From: an uncultured Acetatifactor sp.
Lineage (GTDB): Bacteria > Bacillota > Clostridia > Lachnospirales > Lachnospiraceae
Reading direction: 5' to 3'
Length of the DNA: 64,000 nucleotides
NCBI GenBank assembly: GCA_949840885.1
Contig: CATKYJ010000007.1
Location: 1-64,000, forward strand
Below the pieces are notes generated by a model that saw nothing but the letters and a program-made list of their open reading frames with translations, was not told the origin of the DNA and made no database searches. The number at the start of each line of letters is the position of its first letter. The first letter of the stretch is position 1. The position numbers and the translations under genes were made by a program. Shown piece by piece: positions 33,567-42,738 of the stretch.

Positions 33567-34319
33567 TCAGGTTGACGCCTCGTCCAGGGCTTGTCTGGCC
33601 GCCCGGATATTCTTCCGGTCTGTCCGCAGGATCTCATACTCCCCGAGCCCCGGGACACCCATGGATACCTGTTCCTTTCGGTAAGCCATGCCGCTGTCCA
33701 GCACAGTCTTTCCCGACATATGAAAACAGCAGGCCCCCGTTGCGGGAATCATCCGCCGGATCACCGAAGCGTCCACGCCGCCGCCCGCCATGATATCCAC
33801 CTTGGAGCCGCTCTCCCGCACCAGGCCGGCTATCAGCTCCTTTCCCTCCATGCAGCAGCCTTTCTGGCCGGATGTGAGAATGGTCCGGATTCCCAGCTCC
33901 TTTGCCCCCTCCAGGGCCTCGTAAGGGTCCCTGCACATATCGAAAGCCCGGTGGAGGGTCACGCTCATAGGGCCCGCCGCTTCCATGAGCGCTTTCATCC
34001 GCTCCATGTCCAGGGAGCCCTCGGGCAGCAGACACCCCACTACAACTCCGTCCGCTTTCAGCTCCCGAAACAGCGCCACGCTGCGCGCAATGATGTCGAA
34101 CTCATGCCCGGTATACAGGAAGTCCCCGTATCGGGGGCGGATGAGCACATGGATCCTGGTATCTGTCAGCTCCCTCACTTTTTCGTATAAAGCCTGCTCC
34201 GGCGTCGTGCCTCCTATGATCAGATTCGCGCACAGTTCCAGGCGGTCTGCCCCTCCCGCTGCGGCCTCCAGCGCCGATTCTGCGGAGTCCACACAGGCCT
34301 CCAAAATATATCTCTTCAA
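33567..34319 (-). CDS. cutC: CutC-family protein
   Basis: A 250-residue TIM-barrel protein. LEACVDSAESALEAAAGGAD, LELCANLIIGGTTP and VLIRPRYGDFLYTG are the CutC family motifs. Historically linked to copper tolerance, though a direct role in copper handling is now doubted and the function is best called unknown. I chose the TTG at 34319, with AGGAGG six bases upstream; the longer ATG-start frame would run into the upstream repeat. It stands alone here, without copper pumps or chaperones. Confidence 0.9.
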   Translation of the reverse strand: MKRYILEACVDSAESALEAAAGGADRLELCANLIIGGTTPEQALYEKVRELTDTRIHVLIRPRYGDFLYTGHEFDIIARSVALFRELKADGVVVGCLLPEGSLDMERMKALMEAAGPMSVTLHRAFDMCRDPYEALEGAKELGIRTILTSGQKGCCMEGKELIAGLVRESGSKVDIMAGGGVDASVIRRMIPATGACCFHMSGKTVLDSGMAYRKEQVSMGVPGLGEYEILRTDRKNIRAARQALDEAST

Positions 34320-34329
34320 GTGAATCCTC

Positions 34330-34505
34330 CTATTCCAGTTCCGTCTCTCCTCTCCCATGCCCCTGCAGGGGAGCAATTTTCAGCTGCATAGATCGCATCT
34401 GAAAATTCTCCCGGGCATGGTCGTTCCGTGACTGTTTTATTTTCTATTCCAGTTCCGTCTCTCCTCTCCCATGCCCCTGCAGTGCATGGTCGTTCCATGA
34501 CTGTT
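34330..34505. repeat. Intergenic duplicated repeat element
   Basis: A 39-base word recurs exactly at 34330-34368 and 34443-34481 (113 bases apart), and a second word (GCATGGTCGTTCC...TGACTGTTT) recurs at 34415-34437 and 34483-34505. The element sits between cutC and the GH78-like gene, right behind the cutC ribosome site. On the minus strand it could be read as Arg/Gly-rich peptide, but this is probably chance. Likely a small mobile or REP-like element. Confidence 0.8.
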
Positions 34506-34525
34506 TATTTTTTGATCGATATTTG

Positions 34526-36691
34526 TCAGTCGGATGATTCCCGGATTCCGTAAATGCCTGCCAGCCAGTAGATGACATGGGAGGCGAAGCCATGGTTACA
34601 GCTGGCAGAGGGCATATCATGCTCCCACAGCGTACCCGTCAGGGCTGCCATCTTCGCAAAATATCCCCGAATATTGTTCAGCACCTCCTCATAAAGCCCC
34701 TCCCGGTACAGCAGCTCAATGCGCAGGTAATTGCCGATGAAAGCATTGGCAAAGGCCACCCGGGGATGCAGCCCAAGCTCCTTTCGCCCGAAGCCGAAGT
34801 CCCGTAACAGCGTCTCCCAGAGCGCGGCGTCTTCTTCCTTTGTGGCCGTTCCAGTGAAGAACGCGTAATACTGACAGACCTCCGTGCAGTTGCCTGGATT
34901 CTCCAGGCCGCTTTCCGTCCTGCGCTCATTGTCTGTATAGAAAGTGCCGTTGAAAGAGCGCTCCCGGATAACCTGCCTGATGCGGGCGGCTTTCTTTCGC
35001 AGACGTTCTTCCCCGTAAAGAGAGGCCACCGCTTCCAACATACGCTTATACAGCATATTCGTAGGGAAGTTCACGTCCTGCACCACGTCAGGGTCATTGG
35101 CCCTGGACCACTCCACAAACACCCAGCTGTCCAGCTTCTCCAACAGGCCAAACTCATTCTCAAAGGCTGCAAAATAGTCCACCAGCCCCATGACCCGGGG
35201 CTTTGCCCGGTCCACCAGCTCTCTGTCCCCGCTGCGCGCCAGATATTCTTCCAGCTCCAGCACGAACCACATGGCCCAGTTGGGAATGAATGCGCAGTCG
35301 TTGTGATCCGCGGGATAGCACATGGGCAGCATTCCTTCCGGCAGATAGTCGAATTTTTCCGCCAGGATAAAGTTGTTCAGAAAAGCCCGCTCCACCAGGC
35401 ATTCCCCCGTGAGCACATGCTCCACCCTGGAGGTGAAGAAGCTGTCGCAGAGCCATCCCGCCCGCTCCCTGGAAGGGCAGTCCATAAAGATGTCCACTGC
35501 GTTGGACAGATAGGACTCCCGGGCCGCACAGTAGATTTCCCGCAGATCGGAATCCTCCGGCAGATTCACCTCCCGCCCCACGGGAGGATGCTTGTACTCA
35601 ACCAGCTCAAGTCCCTGCAGCAGGGCTTTTCCTTTCACGGCCGCCCGGATATATTTCATGGTGTAGGGCGCAAAGGTCATGATGCTGTGGCGGCCCGGAT
35701 CCAGGGTATACTTGAAGAAATTATAGGTGCTCATGCGCCGGAAATCCAGCTTTCCCTCTGCCAGAATCTCATCGAACATCAAATAAACCGTGCATGGCTC
35801 TCCGCACTGTACCTCCAGGCGGATGAAGCCTGTGGCGTTAAAGGGCAGTCCATATAAGCCATACCCGTCTTCCAGCTGCAGCGGAAACGGCTCCTCCGGC
35901 GCGGCCTGGGAAAGCATTCCCGCTCCTGCAGACTCCGCGGGCCGGAATGTCATGCTCTGACCCTCGTCCGACAATCGCTCCTCCAGCTCCTGGGGGAGAA
36001 AGCCTTTCAAAGTCTTCCCAACACGCTCCCTCTCCCAGAAGAACACAGGTCCGGAACTCATCGGCCCGAAATCCACCATTCCCGTCTCCGCCAGAGCTTT
36101 CACGGCAAGTCTCTCGAACTTCGGCATCGGGACGCTGCGCCCCAGATAGCGCTTTCCGGGCTGGACCGCAAAGGGCAGGGACGCCGGCAGAGCTTCCCAC
36201 GCCGCCTGGGTATAAAATTTACGGTTTTCCGCCCGGAGACGGTAGCACTCTCCGAACGCCCTCTGCAGGCTGTATCGCTGTATTTTCCGCACCCGCTGCT
36301 TCAGCTCATGGACCTGGATCCCCTCCCCTGCAGTGCAGGCGATCACATCCCCCTCCCGCAGAAACTCCGCCGTCAGGAAAGCCGGCTGGTCTAAAGTGTC
36401 ATAGCTGTTGACATTGTATCCCACCACTTCGATCACCGCTACATTCTCCTGCTGCGTCAGTCTGCGGCCCAGACGGATTTCATCCACATTGTAATATCCG
36501 TGAGCCGCTCTGGCCGGACCTGCGCTTACGAACTCCCCGTTTATCCAGAGACGGTACACCGACGAAGCCGCCAGGTGCAGCTCCACGTCCCCCGCCGGAA
36601 TCACCGCCCGAAACGCCAGCTCACAGTTCATCTCCTCTTCCCTGCCTCTGGCCCAGACAGCCTGGGCCCTTTTAAACCGATACAGTTCCAT
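34526..36691 (-). CDS. Alpha-L-rhamnosidase-like glycoside hydrolase (GH78-type)
   Basis: A 721-residue protein without signal peptide. The N-terminal ~230 residues form a beta domain (ELHLAASSVYRLWINGEFVS, GPARAAHGYYNVDEI). The catalytic (alpha/alpha)6 region begins with DIFMDCPSRERAGWLCDSFF near residue 410, a GH78 hallmark; the following W/E-rich stretches (SWVFVEWSRAND) fit the fold. Exact family placement is not certain, as some relatives are unassigned. It may trim rhamnose from pectin or glycosides inside the cell. AGGAGG precedes the ATG at 36691. Confidence 0.78.
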   Translation of the reverse strand: MELYRFKRAQAVWARGREEEMNCELAFRAVIPAGDVELHLAASSVYRLWINGEFVSAGPARAAHGYYNVDEIRLGRRLTQQENVAVIEVVGYNVNSYDTLDQPAFLTAEFLREGDVIACTAGEGIQVHELKQRVRKIQRYSLQRAFGECYRLRAENRKFYTQAAWEALPASLPFAVQPGKRYLGRSVPMPKFERLAVKALAETGMVDFGPMSSGPVFFWERERVGKTLKGFLPQELEERLSDEGQSMTFRPAESAGAGMLSQAAPEEPFPLQLEDGYGLYGLPFNATGFIRLEVQCGEPCTVYLMFDEILAEGKLDFRRMSTYNFFKYTLDPGRHSIMTFAPYTMKYIRAAVKGKALLQGLELVEYKHPPVGREVNLPEDSDLREIYCAARESYLSNAVDIFMDCPSRERAGWLCDSFFTSRVEHVLTGECLVERAFLNNFILAEKFDYLPEGMLPMCYPADHNDCAFIPNWAMWFVLELEEYLARSGDRELVDRAKPRVMGLVDYFAAFENEFGLLEKLDSWVFVEWSRANDPDVVQDVNFPTNMLYKRMLEAVASLYGEERLRKKAARIRQVIRERSFNGTFYTDNERRTESGLENPGNCTEVCQYYAFFTGTATKEEDAALWETLLRDFGFGRKELGLHPRVAFANAFIGNYLRIELLYREGLYEEVLNNIRGYFAKMAALTGTLWEHDMPSASCNHGFASHVIYWLAGIYGIRESSD

Positions 36692-36779
36692 GGTCTTCCT
36701 CCTGTTTTTGTGTAACCAAGACTTTCCCCGCACCTGAGTTCCTGTGGGCCGCAGAGCTTTGCCCCCATTGTCAGTTTCC

Positions 36780-36832
36780 CTTATATCATCATATAAGATC
36801 AGGGCCGCCGCATTGCGGCAGCCCCTTTTATA
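36780..36832. terminator. Hairpin pair downstream of the isomerase gene
   Basis: An 11-bp stem (36802-36812 with 36814-36824, one wobble pair) follows the isomerase stop at 36885 on the minus strand. Beside it lies a perfect CTTATAT/ATATAAG palindrome. T-run is weak in the minus direction and better in the plus (CCCCTTTTAT). Probably a terminator. Confidence 0.5.
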
Positions 36833-36884
36833 CGCACCGGCATGGCTTTCGGCGCCATGTACCTCTTGGCCGCTTAGAAATTCT

Positions 36885-37757
36885 CTACACACCTGCTTCG
36901 GCTGCATATCTCTTCAAGTTCTCCAGCCCGATGGCCACACCCTGAACGCAGTCCTCCATGCCCTCGAATTCAATGGCAGCATAGCCGTCATATCCCGCAT
37001 TCTTCAAAGCCCGCAGGCACTGCACCACCGGTACGTCCCCGTGTCCCAGGATGGTACCGCGGAGGAAATTACCGCCCCGGGAGGTGAAGAATCCTGCGCC
37101 GGGATTCACGCCTTGACCGCTCTTTACGATGAAGTCCTTGGCGTGGACATAGAACGCGTAAGGCGCGCATCTGCCCACGGCGGTCACGGGATCGTCGTCC
37201 GCACACAGGAAATTGCCCATATCCACCAACTGACCGAAATTATCGCTCCCCACCGTATTGATCAGCTTCTCCACCCGCAGACTGTCCTGGGAGAAGTAGC
37301 CGTGGTTCTCGGTCATGGTCTTTATGCCTTTGAGGGCCGCATATTCCGTGACGGCGCGGCAGCCCTCAGCCAGACGCTCCAGCACATTGTCGTATCCCTG
37401 GTACGTCCGACCCGGAATCCCCCCTGTCACGTCATGGCGCATGGTAGGACAGCCTAAGATGGCAGCGATGTCCACTTTTTCTTTCAGCTTTTCCACCTCG
37501 GCTTCCAGATCACCGCCGCTGCCGCTTAAAAAGTCCGCCCCCACGGCAAAGTTGGATATGGCAAGCCCCACCCTGTCCGCCTCTGCCCGCAGTTTCGCCG
37601 CGTATTCTTTTGGATCCTCCTCCTTTTGGAATACGAAGTCCACGTACTCAATGGCATCGAACCCCATCTCCTTTACCTTTTCGATGCAGGTAAGCGGCGT
37701 CAGCCTGCCGTCCTGAATGTACTGCATAAAACTGTATACACTCACAGAAAATTTCAT
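36885..37757 (-). CDS. Sugar phosphate isomerase/epimerase, TIM-barrel type
   Basis: A 290-residue protein of the xylose-isomerase-like TIM-barrel family. KFSVSVYSFMQYIQDGRLTP opens it, and metal-binding residues lie in TMTENHGYFSQDS, QLVDMGNFLCADD, FYVHAKDFIV and YAAIEFEG. I chose the ATG at 37757, with AGGAGGA about eight bases before; the ATG at 37763 is too close. Exact substrate unknown. It lies beside a GH78-like enzyme and another isomerase, suggesting a small sugar-processing group. Confidence 0.88.
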   Translation of the reverse strand: MKFSVSVYSFMQYIQDGRLTPLTCIEKVKEMGFDAIEYVDFVFQKEEDPKEYAAKLRAEADRVGLAISNFAVGADFLSGSGGDLEAEVEKLKEKVDIAAILGCPTMRHDVTGGIPGRTYQGYDNVLERLAEGCRAVTEYAALKGIKTMTENHGYFSQDSLRVEKLINTVGSDNFGQLVDMGNFLCADDDPVTAVGRCAPYAFYVHAKDFIVKSGQGVNPGAGFFTSRGGNFLRGTILGHGDVPVVQCLRALKNAGYDGYAAIEFEGMEDCVQGVAIGLENLKRYAAEAGV

Positions 37758-37776
37758 TTCCATTCCTCCTAAATAA

Positions 37777-38000
37777 AATCGCTGCGCGATGGCACTAAAG
37801 AGTAAAGTCTCTTCGGCGCACACTTCATGAGAGGAACTTTCATTCGATAGTGCACTCATGAAAGTTCCTCTCGTGCGCTTTCGTGACTTTACTGACTCTC
37901 TCCTCTGCTTTGTCAGTCTATAATCGCTGCGCGATGGCACAAATTGCCGTAACCGGCACAAATTGCCGTAACCGGCAATTGAGTAAAGTCTCTTCGGTAC
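37777..38000. repeat. Nested repeat element between two isomerase genes
   Basis: The 19-base word AATCGCTGCGCGATGGCAC occurs at 37777-37795 and 37922-37940. A 17-base word (GAGTAAAGTCTCTTCGG) occurs at 37800-37816 and 37981-37997. Between them is a perfect 15-bp stem (37829-37843 with 37858-37872, AT-rich loop). A tandem pair of 19-base words (AAATTGCCGTAACCGGCA) lies at 37941-37978. The GACTTTACT word at 37885-37893 is the complement of part of the 17-base word. This looks like an inserted mobile repeat. Confidence 0.85.
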
Positions 38001-38006
38001 ACGCCT

Positions 38007-38849
38007 CTACTTTATCAATCCATTCAGGAATTCCGCTGCCAGCCGGATATCTCCATCCGGATTATCGCCCACCTCACGCTCGATGGTGAGGAATCCGTGA
38101 TAGCCTATCTCGTCCAGGGCTTTCAGATAGTTCTTAAAGTCCACGCCGCCCTTGCCCAGGGGAACCTCCTCAAAAGAGGGGCTTGCCAGCATCTCGGCCT
38201 CCACAAGGCCATAGACTTCCTCGGGATTGCGGTAGTAATTGCGCACGCCGTCCTTGGCATGGGTGTGCACGATGTAGTCTTTCAGATTATGTACAGCCTG
38301 TACAGGGTCGTCCCCGGTCACCATGACCAGGTTGGCGGGATCCAGGTTCACCGCCACGCCAGTGGAGTGCAGACCGTCCAGGAATCCTTTCAGCACTGCG
38401 GATGTCTCAGGCCCTGTCTCGATGGCGAAATGGGCACCCACGGAATCCGCGTATTCAGCCAGCTGAAAGCATGCCTCCTGCATGATCTTGTAGCGCTCAT
38501 GGCCGGGATCCCCCGGTACCACGCCAATGTGGGTAGTCACGATGTCCGTCTCCAGGTCTTTTGCCAGATCCAGAATCCGCTTGGATTTTTCAATGAGTTC
38601 CGGATTCAGCACGGGATTGTGGAAGCCTTTCCCCAGATCCCCGCAGAGGGCGGAGAATATCAGCCCCTCGGACTTCACCATGTCCAAAAGCTCCCTCCTC
38701 TTGGCTCCTGTCAGCTCCTCCGGGGCATGCTCGCCGCTTACCGCATACATCTGTATGCCCTTAGCCCCCACCTCTCTTGCCTTTTTCAGCGCCACCTCTG
38801 TGGGCTGTCGGAATGATTCCAGCATGACGCCGATGGAAAAATCATACAT
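38007..38849 (-). CDS. Sugar phosphate isomerase/epimerase, second copy type
   Basis: A 280-residue TIM-barrel protein of the same family as the gene just downstream, but not a close copy. Metal residues lie in HFAIETGPETS, VAVNLDPANLVM, YIVHTHAKDGVR and LTIEREVGDNPDG. The catalytic Glu/His set is present, so it should be active. Substrate unknown; a hydroxypyruvate- or uronate-type sugar is possible. The upstream region 38850-39001 has AT-rich promoter-like sequence. Confidence 0.88.
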   Translation of the reverse strand: MYDFSIGVMLESFRQPTEVALKKAREVGAKGIQMYAVSGEHAPEELTGAKRRELLDMVKSEGLIFSALCGDLGKGFHNPVLNPELIEKSKRILDLAKDLETDIVTTHIGVVPGDPGHERYKIMQEACFQLAEYADSVGAHFAIETGPETSAVLKGFLDGLHSTGVAVNLDPANLVMVTGDDPVQAVHNLKDYIVHTHAKDGVRNYYRNPEEVYGLVEAEMLASPSFEEVPLGKGGVDFKNYLKALDEIGYHGFLTIEREVGDNPDGDIRLAAEFLNGLIK

Positions 38850-38997
38850 TTCTCAATTCCTCTCTTTCCTTAAATTAGTCGGATTGACTTCTTTACTTCT
38901 CTTTGTGCTATCAGTATATACTATTCCGGCTAATCAGGAAAGGGGTATTTTGTATTTTTGTAAAAATACTTTACAATCCTTTACAATCCTCTGCCGA

Positions 38998-39038
38998 CTA
39001 AAACTGCCGGGCTTTCCTTAAGCGGAAATCCCGGCAGT
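38998..39038 (-). terminator. Terminator of the binding-lipoprotein gene
   Basis: On the minus strand ACTGCCGGG ... CCCGGCAGT is followed by TTTTAG. A second, longer imperfect hairpin (CCGGCAG/CTGCCGG near 39060-39096) lies between it and the stop, so two stems may act in tandem. Confidence 0.8.
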
Positions 39039-39131
39039 CGGGTGTGACTCGATGCGATACCCGGCAGAGCGGTCCTGTGGGACACCGGGCTGCCGGCTGT
39101 CCATATGCCTTGTGGGCGGTATCTGACAGAG

Positions 39132-41432
39132 CTATTCTGCCAAATACATCTTCAGGCTGTCCTCAATCTTTTGGATGGTGTCCTCCTTGGACTGGGAGCC
39201 GTCCAGATATCCGCCCAGGCTCTCGATCAATACCTGGCAAATCATAGCATCCTCTCCCACAGGTTTATCCAGCCCCTCGCACATGGCCACAAGCCTGTCC
39301 GCCGTCTCCCGGGAATAGGGTTTGCTCTCGAACATAATGGGGCTTCCGTCGTCCCCCTCCACGCTGGTTATCAGGCTGTATGTGGACCGGTCCTTGGAGG
39401 CCAGATACTCTAAGGACTTTTTGTTCACCGGAAAGCTGTTGTACTCCGAATTCTGGATTTCCTCCGACAGCGCGAACCGCAGAAAGTCCTTTGCCCTGTC
39501 CGTGTACTGGCTCTTGGTACAGATACCTGCCTGCAGCATCGGCTCAAAGCGATTCTCAAAGGCCGCAAAGTCCCCCTTGATGTAATCCACCATGGACATG
39601 GGGAGCAGGCAGTTCTCAAAGCCCGTAGCCTTGTCAAAGCCCAGCTTCGCTTTTCCGGTCAGATTCATGATGCCGATATCCACTTCATTCTCAGGCCGGG
39701 AGGGAATCACTCCGCAGTTGTCGCCGATTGCTTTCAGATACTCCAGGTATCTCCCCAGGGCCTCCCTGTCCAGCTTCTTTTCATCCACGATCTCGTCGCA
39801 GAAATAAGGATAAAACTTGCTCACCAGCCCTGCCACGGTCTGGGGAACCATATAGCTCTCCTGCGTCCGGGAGAGGAAGCCGGCCAGGTTCTCCATGGAC
39901 GCCATGTCCTGTGCCGGAATATCCCTGCCCAGGACCAGGTTCACGACAAACTGCAGCGGCACCGCATATCTCTTTCCATCCTCTCTCCGGTATACGCCCG
40001 TGATATTGGACAGAATTTCACCGCTCTCCTCCATAGGACCCACCACATCCTCCAGATCTGTCAGCAGGCCTTTATCCGCGTAGGAATCCATATCCAGATG
40101 GTCCATCACCACAATGTCGGGCGCATCGTCTCCCATGAGCATGGTGTTCAGTTCTTGATAGACCGCATTGTAGTCGTCCTGCTCGAAGTAGTATTCGGGG
40201 TACATGCTCTGAATCTCGACGCGCACCTCGGGGTGGGCCTTGTGGTACTTGGTCGCTGCCTGGCTTAGCAGGGAACTCTCATATACCGTGTAGAGCCTGA
40301 GCACTTCCGTCACCTGGGACACCGCATCCGGGTCGTACTCGTACCGGTTCAGCTTCTGTTCCTCCCCTGTCTGGAACAGCGCATAGATACTGCCGTCACT
40401 AAATGCCGCAAAGTCCGTACAGGCATATTCCTCCATGGCAAAGTCCGTCTCCTCTCCGGGCACCAGCTGCTCCCACTGATCCTCCTGGGCTTCCCCATTT
40501 TGCTTAAACAGCCCGTCCTTGCTGCCGGCGATCAGGGTCCCGTCCGGGAGCGTCGCAAGCGCCAGACTGGCCGCTCCTCCGTAAGAGAAGACGCTGTCTG
40601 CGCCTGCGGATGCCGCCGAATCCCCTCCGGGATAGGGAATCTGCACCGCTCCCTGGGCCTTGCCTCCCTGGCGCTTCTCAATCTGCCCTCCTCCGCTGTC
40701 GGAGGACCGCAGATAGATGTTTTCGCCGTCCGATATGACGCCGCCCTCATAGTAGTTCATGGGCTTCTCGCTCTCTATTACAGTTCCATCTTCCGCTGAC
40801 AGAATGTCCAGGGAGGTGTAGGAAAGTACGGCCAGCCTCCCGTCGTCCAACACGCCAAGTCCCTGGACCATTTCATAGCTGCCGAATTCCTCATCGGGAA
40901 CCGTCCACTTTTGGGGTGTGATTTCCACGGCCTCCTCCCCGTTGGCTTTCCACAGATGCCCCTTAAAATCATCCTCGTCCTCCGCGATATAGCCGGCGTA
41001 CAGGTACTGCCTGCCGTCCTTACCCTGTGCCAGACGAGCTTCCACCCACTCCCCGATACAGGCAATCTCCATGGAAGCCAGCCAGCTTTTGCTCACATCT
41101 GTCAGCACCTCCCCCTGCTTTTCCCACTCCCGGAGAATGACTTTCCCGTTCCGGACCTGGGTCGTGAGGAAGCGAAGTTTTTCATCTGCCGTATACATCT
41201 GTACGATTGACCAGCCGTCCAGCTCCTGCGGCAGACTCTCCTGAATTTCCACATATCTGCCCTTGCCTGTCTGCCCGGGCGAGCCGGCGTTCTCCGCCTC
41301 CGGGGATCCCTCCCTGCTCTCCCTGCTCTCCCCGCTTTCCGCGTTTTCGCCGCAGCCGCTTAGGGCGCCTGCAAGGAGCGCTGTCAGCAGCAGGGAGGCG
41401 ATCCATCTTCCGCACTTTTTCCACTTCTTCAT
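39132..41432 (-). CDS. Binding-protein lipoprotein with N-terminal propeller-like region
   Basis: A 766-residue lipoprotein. Signal IASLLLTALLAGALSGCGEN ends in a lipobox (LSGC), then a Glu/Ser/Gly spacer. Residues ~70-400 have repeating beta patterns with Trp/Gly/Asp (LGVLDDGRLAVLSY, YAGYIAEDEDDFKGHLWKAN) that look like a propeller. From ~415 (LRLYTVYESSLLSQAATKYH) it is a family-1 solute-binding fold, with APDIVVMDHLDMDSYADKG. The order fits a two-domain sensor/binding lipoprotein. No permease follows; it is the last gene behind a two-component pair and a repeat protein, so it may be the regulon's ligand detector rather than a transporter part (inference). Confidence 0.82.
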   Translation of the reverse strand: MKKWKKCGRWIASLLLTALLAGALSGCGENAESGESRESREGSPEAENAGSPGQTGKGRYVEIQESLPQELDGWSIVQMYTADEKLRFLTTQVRNGKVILREWEKQGEVLTDVSKSWLASMEIACIGEWVEARLAQGKDGRQYLYAGYIAEDEDDFKGHLWKANGEEAVEITPQKWTVPDEEFGSYEMVQGLGVLDDGRLAVLSYTSLDILSAEDGTVIESEKPMNYYEGGVISDGENIYLRSSDSGGGQIEKRQGGKAQGAVQIPYPGGDSAASAGADSVFSYGGAASLALATLPDGTLIAGSKDGLFKQNGEAQEDQWEQLVPGEETDFAMEEYACTDFAAFSDGSIYALFQTGEEQKLNRYEYDPDAVSQVTEVLRLYTVYESSLLSQAATKYHKAHPEVRVEIQSMYPEYYFEQDDYNAVYQELNTMLMGDDAPDIVVMDHLDMDSYADKGLLTDLEDVVGPMEESGEILSNITGVYRREDGKRYAVPLQFVVNLVLGRDIPAQDMASMENLAGFLSRTQESYMVPQTVAGLVSKFYPYFCDEIVDEKKLDREALGRYLEYLKAIGDNCGVIPSRPENEVDIGIMNLTGKAKLGFDKATGFENCLLPMSMVDYIKGDFAAFENRFEPMLQAGICTKSQYTDRAKDFLRFALSEEIQNSEYNSFPVNKKSLEYLASKDRSTYSLITSVEGDDGSPIMFESKPYSRETADRLVAMCEGLDKPVGEDAMICQVLIESLGGYLDGSQSKEDTIQKIEDSLKMYLAE

Positions 41433-41589
41433 TTTCTGTTACCTCCTGATTTTGCCCGTCACCGCGAGCCTGTTTCTTTTTGGTTCGCGGCTATCATATC
41501 AGTCAAATGTCAACTGTCTGCGGACGAGTTGTGACTGACTTGTAAAATCCGGAGGGTTCACAGTTTTTTCACAAAGCCCGGGGCTTTCC

Positions 41590-42738
41590 TTAATCGATCG
41601 GTTCCCTGGTCTCCCAGTACAGAGCAAAACACAGCATTTCCCCGCTGTCGGTAAGGCGCGCCTGGGCGCTGACGGCATCCCCTGCCTCCAGGCGAGCGAC
41701 TACCTGGTCATTCCCCAGGCGCTGCAAAAATCCCCAGCCCGCTCTTGGGCTGCCTGTGCCATGGCTTCCCGAGCCGGCTTCCATCGAATCACGGTCTCCC
41801 GAATTGCCTCCCGCCGGCTCACCGCTTCCCGCGGCTCCTCCCATCGTATCACGGTCTCCCGAATCGCCTCCCGCCGGCTCACCGCTTCCCGTGGCTCCTC
41901 CCATCGTATTATGGCTTCCCGAATCGCCTCCCGCCGGCTCACTGCTTCCCGTGGCTCCTCCCATCATATCACGGTCTCCCGAATCGCCTCCTGCCGGCTC
42001 ACTGCTTCCCGCATCTCCTCCCGCCGGCCCGCTCTCTCCCGCTCCATAGCGCTCCGGCTTTTGCTTCGAATCCCCCGTCTCCCCGGCCTCCGCTATAGAA
42101 ATGACATGGTCGGTCTCTATCCCGAAAGAGTCCACATAGTCCTCCAATAGCTCTGAGAGACTGTCGTCCCCCGGGTGCTCGCCCGCGGAGAACGGCAGCG
42201 CCACCCAGGCCCTCAGCACCTGCCCCGTCACGGCGTTCAGGACCAATACTGCCTCCATCTCCTCTGCGGTGACGGATACTTCCCAATAGCCAAGCAGATC
42301 ATCCCCGGCTTCCCCGGCGGCCCCTGCCTCCCCGGCCCAGAGATAGCAGCTCATCCGGTACTCTTTCGGAATCGTCTCCTGGTTTAGACGGGGCAGGAAG
42401 AAATCCTTTATCCACACCATGCCGCGCTGAGCCGCCTCTGTCATGGACAGCTGTCCGGCCGTGGGCTCATGGGTATATTTCTCCGACGCACTCTCCAGGC
42501 ACAGCAGCGCCTGGCGCAGCTGTGCCTGTGTCAGATTCTCCGTCTTCACTTCCACAGCCGTCATATCAAGGGTCTCCATGGATTCGATCCTCACCGGAAT
42601 CTCTACATCCCCGCCCCCGGACAGCAGACTATCCCTCTCTGCGTCCAGCCGGCTCCACACCGCGAAGATTCCCCCGAACGCAATGGCAAACGCCAGCAGT
42701 ATGCCTGACGCATTAACGAAAAATCGTTTATTCATCAT
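41590..42738 (-). CDS. Membrane-anchored protein with a 20-residue tandem repeat region
   Basis: A 382-residue protein. Helix ASGILLAFAIAFGGIFAVWS near residue 10-29 anchors it; residues ~40-210 are a folded outer domain of unknown family (VKTENLTQAQLRQALLCLES). Residues ~240-325 are Gly/Ser/Asp/Glu repeats of the EPAGGDSGDRDTMGGA type, 20 residues long, about four copies, from a 60-bp DNA repeat. The final ~50 residues (QRLGNDQVVARLEAGDAV) are folded-looking again. The start overlaps the sensor kinase end by 11 nt, so it belongs to that operon. Probably a signal-sensing or surface partner. Confidence 0.8.
   Translation of the reverse strand: MMNKRFFVNASGILLAFAIAFGGIFAVWSRLDAERDSLLSGGGDVEIPVRIESMETLDMTAVEVKTENLTQAQLRQALLCLESASEKYTHEPTAGQLSMTEAAQRGMVWIKDFFLPRLNQETIPKEYRMSCYLWAGEAGAAGEAGDDLLGYWEVSVTAEEMEAVLVLNAVTGQVLRAWVALPFSAGEHPGDDSLSELLEDYVDSFGIETDHVISIAEAGETGDSKQKPERYGAGESGPAGGDAGSSEPAGGDSGDRDMMGGATGSSEPAGGDSGSHNTMGGATGSGEPAGGDSGDRDTMGGAAGSGEPAGGNSGDRDSMEAGSGSHGTGSPRAGWGFLQRLGNDQVVARLEAGDAVSAQARLTDSGEMLCFALYWETREPID
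41775..42020. repeat. 60-bp minisatellite inside the repeat protein gene
   Basis: About four imperfect copies of a 60-base unit containing CCTCCCGCCGGCTCACCGCT in a row. The copies line up exactly with the 60-base spacing. Because 60 is a multiple of three, copy number change would keep the frame and lengthen or shorten the linker. Confidence 0.9.

Noticed and set aside
33567..34319. Copper homeostasis role for the CutC protein
   Set aside because: No copper genes nearby and the family's copper role is disputed; kept as a family name only.
34330..34505. Repeat that could be read as an Arg/Gly-rich peptide
   Set aside because: Frame follows from a repeated DNA word, with no start signal; treated as DNA repeat only.
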